The position numbers and the translations under genes are program-made. Under the pieces are notes generated by a model, which made no database searches, had not been told where the DNA came from, and saw only the letters and a program-made list of their open reading frames with translations. This document shows, piece by piece, positions 25,613 to 32,368 of a stretch of 64,000 bases of DNA. The stretch lies in the NCBI RefSeq assembly GCF_002849855.1, contig NZ_CP018617.1:558001-622000 (forward strand), read 5' to 3'. The number at the start of each line of letters is the position of its first letter. The stretch's first letter is position 1. The DNA is from Vibrio azureus. GTDB lineage: Bacteria > Pseudomonadota > Gammaproteobacteria > Enterobacterales > Vibrionaceae.

Positions 25613-26761
25613 ATGAAAGTTGCTATTTGTGGCGCGGGCCTGCGCTCTACAAAGGTTCTAAATTATTTAAAACACGCTATGCCTGAAATGACTTTTGTTG
25701 GCTATTACGACCCACAACCTTCACTCTTGTCAGACATCTTCGATCCCCGAGAGATTAAGCGGTTTGAATCTGTTGAAGCGATGCTTTCTGATGCCTCACC
25801 GGACTTATTATTCGTAGGTTCGCCTAATCACGTACACTGTGAGCAGATTGAATTGGGCCTAAACGCAGGGGTGCGCGTCTTCACGGAAAAACCCGTCGTC
25901 ACTGACCTTGCACAAACTTGGCGTCTTGTTGAGCTTTTACGGGAGTATGGCCCAGAGAAATGCATGGTGGGTCTGGTGCTCCGCTATTCACCACAAATCA
26001 TTGATTTACAGGACGCTTTATCTGAAGGATTACTTGGGGATATTGTCTCAATGGAGGCCAATGGGCACATTGAACCCTCTCACGGCGCATTCTTTATGCG
26101 GGATTGGCGGCGATACCGACAGTATTCCGGTGGGTATATGCTTGAGAAATGCGTTCATGATATTGATCTCTACAACTTGATCACTAATTCCCGCCCCAAA
26201 AAAGTTGCCAGCTTTGGCGGAAGAAACTCGTTCATCCCCAAGAATACGCCCACTCACACCGACGAACTTGAGTTGGTCCATTCTAAAACCTCTATCTGGC
26301 AGTCGATGAATGATCCTTATGGTTCCGATGCTGACATTGTTGACCATCAAACTGCGCTGTTATCTTTTGAAAATAAAGTCTCAATGACATTTCATACCAA
26401 CTTGAACATTCCTGATCAACAACGACGTTTTATGGTCGCTGGCAGTAAAGGTATGGCTGAGGGAGATTTTAAGCGCGGCTTCATGAAGATTACAGCGTCT
26501 CCGTCAGGAAAAACGCTGTTTGGCTGCGACTACAAAGCAATACCGGAAGCCAATATTGATCATTATGGTGCCGATGCCAAGATGGCGAGAGACATAGCCT
26601 GTTACCTTAGAGATGGCTCAGAAAGCCTTCCTGTATCAATCGTTGATGCGTTAGAAGCTGGCATAGCGGCAATGGCAATTGATCAAGCACGAGAAAGTGG
26701 AGAGGTTGTCGATTTGACCAAGACGTGGGCTCAATTTGATAGCTATAGACTAAGGGATTGA
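25613..26761 (+). CDS. Gfo/Idh/MocA family oxidoreductase
   Basis: 382 residues from the ATG at 25613 (AGGAAA eight bases upstream). N-terminal Rossmann fold (VAICGAGLRSTKVLNYL), the conserved TEKPVVTD motif with the catalytic Lys, and DHQTALLSFENKVSMTFHTNL followed by VAGSKGMAEGD in the C-terminal dimerisation sheet. NAD(P)-dependent dehydrogenases of this family act on sugars, inositols and related polyols; the exact substrate is not told by the sequence. CVHDIDLYNLI supplies the His-Asp motif of the active site. Monocistronic; no sugar transport or catabolic neighbours. Confidence 0.88.
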   Translation: MKVAICGAGLRSTKVLNYLKHAMPEMTFVGYYDPQPSLLSDIFDPREIKRFESVEAMLSDASPDLLFVGSPNHVHCEQIELGLNAGVRVFTEKPVVTDLAQTWRLVELLREYGPEKCMVGLVLRYSPQIIDLQDALSEGLLGDIVSMEANGHIEPSHGAFFMRDWRRYRQYSGGYMLEKCVHDIDLYNLITNSRPKKVASFGGRNSFIPKNTPTHTDELELVHSKTSIWQSMNDPYGSDADIVDHQTALLSFENKVSMTFHTNLNIPDQQRRFMVAGSKGMAEGDFKRGFMKITASPSGKTLFGCDYKAIPEANIDHYGADAKMARDIACYLRDGSESLPVSIVDALEAGIAAMAIDQARESGEVVDLTKTWAQFDSYRLRD

Positions 26762-26785
26762 TTCCAATAAGTACAGAACCTACTT

Positions 26786-26828
26786 CTTTACCAAAAGTTT
26801 GCAGACGAGGCATGAAATACGAAAATGT
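26786..26828 (+). repeat. Dispersed repeat family B, interrupted copy
   Basis: CCAAAAGTTTGCAGACGAGG then CATGAAATACGAAAATGTC. It is cut by the 3' end of the group II intron remnant that starts at 26827. Confidence 0.6.
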
Positions 26829-27420
26829 CGAGTAGACGACACTTGTTACCAAATGTCGCCCCTCTAAGAAGCCAGAGTGCAACTTTCACCGCACTGGGCT
26901 CAAGCTTTCACGAAGGCACCGATTGGCACCTAGCAACTTATAAAGCAGTGAGAGCGGGCTCATGCCAAGAGTTACGGCATTGCTTCTTTGGTTTTCTCTT
27001 AGCCAAGTATTCTTAGTATTGAGGATCAATAAACGTAGCGGTACTCCTGATTTTCACATGTCTCTCTATTGGCACTCTGGCTATTTAAAACAGATTGAAC
27101 TGACAATCCATATTCATAATTTTCTGCCAACCGTGAAATTGCCATTGACCTTGGCGGTTGATGAAGCATTTAAGGGCGATCCAAATTATTGAGTTTTGTT
27201 AGATGGTACCTTTTAATCCAGTACCAGAGCGTATCGCAAAGCTTGTGACCAACATATCCGAATACCTGTTTGACCACGCAGTGTCGATAGTAGTTCGACT
27301 AGTCCTTGAGTTTCGGATTTATCAATTTGGTTAAATCGTTAAAGGGGATAGCTGCGTGCTTTTTGATGAGTTCGCGCAAGTTACTCAAGAACAGGAGTGT
27401 GTTGGATTTACTGCCTTTAT
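26827..27420 (-). mobile_element. 5'-truncated group II intron remnant
   Basis: On the minus strand this carries the intron 3' end (GTCGTCTACTCGAC at 26827-26840), domain VI, a 34-base domain V with GAAA loop (about 26866-26899), and about 450 bases of the maturase 3' part, all similar to 5242-7402 but with many differences, so it is a related intron and not a recent copy. The maturase has an in-frame stop where the full protein reads LRGWANYYRHC, and everything upstream of the thumb domain is missing (similarity ends near 27410-27425). Confidence 0.85.
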
Positions 27421-27625
27421 TTTGTGATACCCGCTTATTTAAGTAAAAAATTCATCGAATTACGCAATATAATTGATATATCTCTCGTAAAAAGATGAAA
27501 TTATTATTCTTATCAACAGGTTTTATTGTGTTGTGGCACGAATACAAAAGCTAGTAAAGGTGTGATTATTTTATTTCCGATTTTTAATAGAGGAAGTAAT
27601 AGATAACACTGTACTGTAGGTTGCA

Positions 27626-28126
27626 ATGAAAAAAATTCCTGTGTCTTTAGCTAATAGTCAAATTTCTGGATTACCTTATGGGCCACTATCTAAGGTTGAA
27701 GTAACGCATGAACTAGGGGTGTTCATCGAGATTATGGCGAAGTGTAAATGACGTCAACGCCTTAACCTAGCTTCATTCCTGCATTGGATAAAACCAGCAG
27801 TAATTCACAGGCAGTATAAATTTTTTAAACTATCTAGCGATGTTGGATTCACAGGATATGTCATCTGGGCTTGGGTAGACGATTTAACATTATATAATTA
27901 TATGACTCAGCCTAGGTTCTCACTTAAAGCAATGAATTGGAATGAAGGAAGCAATCTGATTGTTGTTGACTGGTTCGTCGAAAAAAATAGAGAAAGTCAG
28001 TTGAGGAATTTATATAAGCATGTCATTTCCTCTACAAAAATAAGTGGAAATAAAATCAATATTTGTATTCGAGATGAACAAGGAAATATCATAAAAACGA
28101 ATAAACGGAGTATTTATGGTTACTGA
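27626..28126 (+). pseudogene. HlyC/MchD-like toxin-activating lysine acyltransferase, interrupted by in-frame TGA
   Basis: A single frame from ATG 27626 to the stop at 28124 with one TGA at 27749-27751 (codon 42). Before it: PYGPLSKVEVTHELGVFIEI; after it: RQRLNLASFLHWIKPAVIHR, then QYKFFKLSSDVGFTGYVIWAW and VVDWFV, then LYKHV. This follows the order of HlyC-type acyltransferases (start LG..., P-A-I, QY, AYCSWA, DWIAP, Y), which attach fatty acyl groups to lysines of toxins; MchD of the microcin H47 cluster is a small member. The stop lies about where HlyC has its catalytic His. A 74-codon frame starting at ATG 27902 would give only the C-terminal half. The gene overlaps the next by 11 bases. 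Confidence 0.72.
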
Positions 28127-29477
28127 AATATTTAGAACACATAAGTATGTAGGAAAAGATAATACTCCTTATGTTGAAAGAGATTTACCTAAAGAATCAT
28201 TTGTTTTGTTTGATACCTACAAACTAAAAGGTAGTGAAGTCGTTTGGATCAATAAAGAACTTATACAAGATTACGGTATCGAGCTAGATGAAGACTCGAT
28301 TAAAAAGGAACTCATCGAGAATTTTAGCTATGTTTCTAGGGGCTATGCCGATAAAACGAGGGTTATTACCAACGACAAAAAGCAGTTTATGGCAGACCAA
28401 TACGGCTCACGACATGAAATATGTAATGGTGGTAGCGCAAGGTGCGGGTTAAATGGCCATTTTCAAATCAAAGGGATTGGGCGTAACCCTTTAGTAGCTG
28501 CAAATATGTCAGAAAGTCACTCACATGGTAAATTGTTTATCGATGAATCGATCAGTGAAGCTATTTGGGGAGAAGTCTGTCACAAGCATCTGCCTTATGG
28601 AGCGATACGTACTTTAGCTATCATCAAAACTAACACGAAGCATAAGTTTGGGTACTTAGATGATGCACCTAATAAACACTGCGCACTAGCAATAAGGGAG
28701 CTATCTGTACGTCCTGCCCATTTTGAACGTTGCACCTTCTTTTGGCCAGAGGAAAGTTACCGTCACCTTCGTGATAATGATGCCAATCGCGTAAGAATGG
28801 CTGCGCCATACTTTTCAAGTTTGTTGTTAGGTGAAAATGTGAATGCGCCGCTTCGCGATGCCCTCAATCTAATGATTGATCGATTGGCTTGCCAGATTGC
28901 AGCATCGAGAGTGAAAGGCATACCACATGGCTCCTTAACGAGCTCAAACATATCGGTTGATGGTAGATTTTTAGACTTTGGCACCATGACAGCGGTGCCT
29001 GATTTATGCAACTATGTGCTGGCAAATGGTGTTGGTGCCGTCTGGGACGACCATGAGCTCATAGAGTCCTGGCTAGTTAACTTCATTGACACGCTTAACC
29101 ATTACTCACTAAGCGGATTAACAGCAAGTGAAATAAAAGAGCATTCGTCAGAATTTTCGAGATTACTTGATGAATATGAGAACCAGTTCTTGTTGAGAGA
29201 GTTGGGGATTGATGAACACTCACAATCGAACCTTTATCAAGCGAGGTGTTTGAAGGAAAGCCTTAAAAATGATGAGCGTAGGGCAATTACTCGATTTAAC
29301 GATGAAGAATTTCGTCAAAATATACTAGTAGAAGCAAGGAGAATTGGGCTCGATGTCAATATAGTCAAATTTCCTTTACGAAAGGCGAAGTATTCATCTT
29401 TTATCATGCTCCAAGGTCACTTGAATACAAAGTACGACTATCAATCGGTTAGTCAACTTATAAATAGCTATTTATAA
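28116..29477 (+). CDS. MchC-like microcin modification protein with SelO-like layout
   Basis: 453 residues; ATG at 28116 with GGAG five bases upstream, overlapping the previous gene by 11 bases. Its place next to an HlyC-like gene, as mchC and mchD in microcin H47/M clusters, suggests an MchC relative. Reading it against SelO/YdiU protein adenylyltransferases I find the same order of motifs: FQIKGIGRNP (Lys119; SelO LxLKGAGxTP), a Ser/Ile-rich helix FIDESISEAIWGEVCHKH followed by LPYGAIRTLAII (SelO SIREFL.SEAM...LGIPTTRAL), LAIRELSVRPAHFERCTFF (SelO RVAPSHVRFGSFE), and HGSLTSSNISVDGRFLDFG (271-289; SelO HGVxNTDNMSxxGxxxDYG), giving Asn278 and Asp287 as metal-binding candidates. A nucleotide-transfer or related modification of the precursor or its adduct is inferred. 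No membrane segment. Confidence 0.7.
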   Translation: MVTEIFRTHKYVGKDNTPYVERDLPKESFVLFDTYKLKGSEVVWINKELIQDYGIELDEDSIKKELIENFSYVSRGYADKTRVITNDKKQFMADQYGSRHEICNGGSARCGLNGHFQIKGIGRNPLVAANMSESHSHGKLFIDESISEAIWGEVCHKHLPYGAIRTLAIIKTNTKHKFGYLDDAPNKHCALAIRELSVRPAHFERCTFFWPEESYRHLRDNDANRVRMAAPYFSSLLLGENVNAPLRDALNLMIDRLACQIAASRVKGIPHGSLTSSNISVDGRFLDFGTMTAVPDLCNYVLANGVGAVWDDHELIESWLVNFIDTLNHYSLSGLTASEIKEHSSEFSRLLDEYENQFLLRELGIDEHSQSNLYQARCLKESLKNDERRAITRFNDEEFRQNILVEARRIGLDVNIVKFPLRKAKYSSFIMLQGHLNTKYDYQSVSQLINSYL

Positions 29478-29491
29478 TAAGTGAGATAATT

Positions 29492-30667
29492 ATGGTTGAT
29501 GTTATTGAAGTGATTTTAATCGCTACGTCTTTACTGTCATTTATTACAACATTAGTTTTATTTGGGTGTTATAAGCTTAAAAAGTCTAATTCTAAAAGTC
29601 GTAACCATCCAACTGTTTCTGTATTCCTACCCTTTTACAATGAAAATGAGGAACACTTAGTCTGTGCATTAAACAAGCTAAATGAACAAAGCTATCCAAG
29701 TCGATTTCAGATTATCGTTATTGATGATGGCTCGACAAATAATGCAATTTCTGGGGTTAAAGAGTGGATCTCTAGCACTGAAATTAATCACGACTTCCAG
29801 ATTGTTGAAAGAGCGGTCAACGGTGGAAGGAAAGGCTTTGCTTTAGACCATGTCTTAGAACTTGGAGTCGCTACTGGGGATGTGTATGTCGTTGTAGACA
29901 GCGATACTTATATTGAACCTAACGGTATCTATGAACTGGTTACCAAGCTTTGGTCGGATGATAAATATGCTGCCGTTTGTGGCTATATTACACCGGAAAA
30001 TCACAAAGACAGCTTCATTGGAAAACTGCAGCACTATGAACATATTAGTTTTTATGGTGCGATTAGAGCCGCACAGGACAAATTAGGATGCGTGCCAGTA
30101 TTGGCTGGGGCCTTCGTAGCTCACAGAGCTTCAGCTGTCAAAAAGCTAGGTGGGTGGAGCGAGTGGTTAGTCGAAGACATTGCATGGTGTTGGAAGGCGA
30201 TATCAAATGGTTATCGTACCGGTTATGCACCCAAAGCCAAAGCAACGACGCAGTGTCCTACTGATGCAAAAGGGCTATTCAATCAACGTCGGCGTTGGGC
30301 TCGTGGACGAGTAGAAGCTTATAACGAAGCTTGGAAGGCACATTGGATAGTAGGCTTGTGTGCATCGCCTTGGTTTCTGTTGACCGCAGCACAGTACATT
30401 TTTCCATCGAGCATTATTTTACTTGGATTTATGGTTTCGATGGGTATTTGGGTTCCAATATTGATCGGCATTGCCCATATGATTATCTACTTTTTACTGG
30501 TGAACTCATATATAAGAGATTTTGATTTGTCTGATGACTTGTCAAATAAGCAATTGTTCAAAGCTCCAATATATTCAGCCTTGCTGGAGTCCATTACATG
30601 GCTACCAAACTTACTTGGATATTCAGATGAAATTCTAGGTAAAAAGAAAGGCTGGTTAACAAGATAG
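29492..30667 (+). CDS. Membrane GT2 family glycosyltransferase
   Basis: 391 residues. One N-terminal membrane helix (about 3-25), a GT2 catalytic domain, and three or four C-terminal helices (from about 290). Catalytic points: SVFLPFYNENEE, VIDDGSTN, VVDSDT (DxD), the acceptor-site LVEDIAWCW (ED) and NQRRRWARGR (QxxRW). The QxxRW motif and membrane helices are those of processive transferases such as chitin, poly-GlcNAc and cellulose synthases, unlike the IroB/MchA-type C-glucosyltransferase of known siderophore microcins. Fourteen bases after the MchC-like gene and 56 before the precursor gene, in the same operon. It may glycosylate the peptide or a lipid-linked adduct; the donor sugar is unknown. 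Confidence 0.85.
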   Translation: MVDVIEVILIATSLLSFITTLVLFGCYKLKKSNSKSRNHPTVSVFLPFYNENEEHLVCALNKLNEQSYPSRFQIIVIDDGSTNNAISGVKEWISSTEINHDFQIVERAVNGGRKGFALDHVLELGVATGDVYVVVDSDTYIEPNGIYELVTKLWSDDKYAAVCGYITPENHKDSFIGKLQHYEHISFYGAIRAAQDKLGCVPVLAGAFVAHRASAVKKLGGWSEWLVEDIAWCWKAISNGYRTGYAPKAKATTQCPTDAKGLFNQRRRWARGRVEAYNEAWKAHWIVGLCASPWFLLTAAQYIFPSSIILLGFMVSMGIWVPILIGIAHMIIYFLLVNSYIRDFDLSDDLSNKQLFKAPIYSALLESITWLPNLLGYSDEILGKKKGWLTR

Positions 30668-30723
30668 TTTCTATGAGTGCAGTACTCTTTTACTGTAATT
30701 AAAATGTGAGGAAATACCTTATT

Positions 30724-30981
30724 ATGTATAATTTAAGTATTGATGAAATCTCTATGGTTGATGGTGGTGGTGACGGTAATAGTAGTGGCTACCCTGCGAG
30801 TCCAGGTTCTAACCGTCCAATGTCTCAGACTCAAGGAGCCGCAACAGTAGGCGCTGCAGCAGCATGGGCTGGAGCATTTGCTGGGTGTATGGCTGCAACA
30901 GGTGGACTTGGCGCTATTGGCTGTGGAGCTGCGGTATCTGCAGCTGCAGCTGGAACCGTAGGTGCTGGAAATACTCGTTAA
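30724..30981 (+). CDS. Double-glycine-leader microcin (class II-type) precursor peptide
   Basis: 85 residues from ATG 30724, preferred over GTG 30706 because it gives the canonical leader MYNLSIDEISMVDGG (15 residues; compare colicin V MRTLTLNELDSVSGG). Cleavage after Gly15 by the C39 peptidase encoded downstream would leave a 70-residue core. The core has a Ser/Pro/Gly-rich start (GDGNSSGYPASPGSNRP) and then a Gly/Ala-rich hydrophobic part (about 38-80) with Cys55 and Cys67, resembling the membrane-inserting parts of microcins. It lacks the Ser-rich C-terminal tail of siderophore microcins; it ends GAGNTR. A hairpin follows. The gene position in the middle of modification, immunity and export genes makes the assignment strong. 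Confidence 0.85.
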   Translation: MYNLSIDEISMVDGGGDGNSSGYPASPGSNRPMSQTQGAATVGAAAAWAGAFAGCMAATGGLGAIGCGAAVSAAAAGTVGAGNTR

Positions 30982-30989
30982 GCAATAAT

Positions 30990-31016
30990 ATACAGCCCTT
31001 GAATAAAGGGCTGTAT
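30990..31016 (+). promoter_or_regulatory. Perfect intercistronic hairpin after the precursor gene
   Basis: ATACAGCCCTT (30990-31000), loop GAATA, AAGGGCTGTAT (31006-31016). An 11-bp perfect stem with no following T run. It fits an RNA-stabilising or processing hairpin that raises precursor mRNA relative to downstream genes, or a weak attenuator. Confidence 0.7.
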
Positions 31017-31031
31017 AAATAGGAATAAATT

Positions 31032-31370
31032 ATGGATATCAAAGACCTTTTTCCTAGTGAAAAATGTAGAGTTCAGAATGGTGACACTATCGTATTTAGC
31101 AATTCATTATTTGGAGGAGTTAGAGTTAAAAAGGGTGAAAAAGGATATGTTGTTTGCTCTTCATCTGAAATTAAGTCTGTTGCTCTAATTCTTATGGTGC
31201 TGTCCTTTTTAATAATGTTTTTTATTGTTAACCTTGATAGCCCTTTATTTTATTCGGCTTTGATTTTAGGGACTATTGTGAAACTTTTATCTATATTGAT
31301 TACCGAAGCTAGAGTTCTTTATGTTAAAGAAAGAATATTCTCATATAATGGAAGCTTGAATGTTGATTAA
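31032..31370 (+). CDS. Small membrane protein, candidate immunity protein
   Basis: 112 residues with AGGAATAAATT before the ATG. A soluble N-terminal part (about 1-45, DIKDLFPSEKCRVQNGDTIV) and two hydrophobic helices (about 50-67, VALILMVLSFLIMFFIV, and 72-92, LFYSALILGTIVKLLSILI), then a short tail. Not recognised. Microcin self-immunity proteins are usually small two- or three-helix membrane proteins encoded directly next to the precursor, so this is the best candidate. It overlaps the radical SAM gene by 11 bases, so the two are translationally coupled, which could equally suggest a role in maturation at the membrane. Confidence 0.7.
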   Translation: MDIKDLFPSEKCRVQNGDTIVFSNSLFGGVRVKKGEKGYVVCSSSEIKSVALILMVLSFLIMFFIVNLDSPLFYSALILGTIVKLLSILITEARVLYVKERIFSYNGSLNVD

Positions 31371-32349
31371 TCAATTAGAATGTGAAAGTGGTTTTTTTTT
31401 CGTAAATTGGGCACTAATGAATAATTGCAATTATAAGTGTGACTATTGTCACGCTGATTTAAATTCTGGCAATATCAAAGCTCCAAAGTATGAAGTCGTA
31501 GCTAAGTTTGTAAGAGACCTATTAGAAAATGCACATAGATTACAGTTGAAACCATATTTTGAATTTGGAGGAGGCGAAGTAACTCTACTTAGATATTTTA
31601 TTCAACTTATCAAGTACATCCATCGCAATGATGGCATAGCCAGTATTGTTTCAAATGGCTCGAAACCGTTGAAATGGTGGATCGAAAATACTCAGTTTTT
31701 GAGTGGTGTAAGCTTGAGTTATCACATTAATGACATCAAAAGTGAGTCTCATTTCATTGAGGTATCTAAAATCCTTGAGGCCTCTAAAACCACTCGTTTT
31801 CACGTCAATATCATGATGGTTTCCGAGCGTTTTGATGACTGTTTGGAGTTTGCAAACAAGTTAAAAAAGGAAGTCCGTTGTTCTATTGCTCTCCAACCAC
31901 TTTTTGAAGGTTTCGGGCATGGTGGGATTACTAAGAAGTATCCGTACACGCCCGAACAAGAACAGATAATGAGAGATTTTTGTGGTCGACCAGAGCTTAA
32001 AACACTTCCGCCTTCAATGGCTGAACTAAAGGTTAAATATGCTGATGGTACAACCAATAATCTGTCCACTTTTGATCTCATCGCTAATGATCAAACCAAT
32101 TTTGTAGGTTGGGACTGTTACGCTGGTATTGATAGCTTAGTCGTTACTTTTAGCGGCGATATTTACCGTTCTTGGTGCATGCAGGATGGCCCGATAGGGT
32201 CCATCTATGACGAAAATATTGAACTTCCAACTCACCCTACAAAATGCAGAACTAAGATCTGTCAATGTGGTGTCGATTTGTCGGCCAAAAAAGTAAACAC
32301 AAAGTTGGTGTCAAACAAGCTGCAAAGAATTGCAGTGACGCAACTTTAG
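31360..32349 (+). CDS. Radical SAM protein, putative peptide maturase
   Basis: 329 residues. The [4Fe-4S] cluster motif CNYKCDYC (Cys23, Cys27, Cys30) sits near the N terminus, followed by the GGE-type SAM-binding loop in YFEFGGGEVTL. The C-terminal third has more cysteines (GWDCYAGIDSLVV, SWC, and KCRTKICQCG), as in SPASM/twitch auxiliary clusters of RiPP-modifying radical SAM enzymes. Such enzymes make thioether, C-C or epimer changes in ribosomal peptides. No PqqD/RRE domain is visible in the protein or next to it. It is in the microcin operon and overlaps the upstream membrane-protein gene by 11 bases. Which residue it changes is unknown; Gly/Ala alpha-carbons or the two Cys are candidates. 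Confidence 0.82.
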   Translation: MLINQLECESGFFFVNWALMNNCNYKCDYCHADLNSGNIKAPKYEVVAKFVRDLLENAHRLQLKPYFEFGGGEVTLLRYFIQLIKYIHRNDGIASIVSNGSKPLKWWIENTQFLSGVSLSYHINDIKSESHFIEVSKILEASKTTRFHVNIMMVSERFDDCLEFANKLKKEVRCSIALQPLFEGFGHGGITKKYPYTPEQEQIMRDFCGRPELKTLPPSMAELKVKYADGTTNNLSTFDLIANDQTNFVGWDCYAGIDSLVVTFSGDIYRSWCMQDGPIGSIYDENIELPTHPTKCRTKICQCGVDLSAKKVNTKLVSNKLQRIAVTQL

Positions 32350-32368
32350 TTTAGGGAAAGGATCCCCC

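Noticed and set aside
26962..27192. Plus-strand reading frames at 26.8-27.2 kb
   Set aside because: They are antisense to the group II intron remnant.
27494..27514. Possible Fur box upstream of the microcin operon (GATGAAATTATTATTC region)
   Set aside because: Too many mismatches to the 19-base consensus; it is only AT-rich.
27749..27751. TGA as selenocysteine in the acyltransferase gene
   Set aside because: No bacterial SECIS-like hairpin directly downstream, and HlyC enzymes have no catalytic Cys or Sec there.
30990..31016. Hairpin after the precursor gene as a terminator
   Set aside because: No T run on either strand and the operon clearly continues with overlapping genes.
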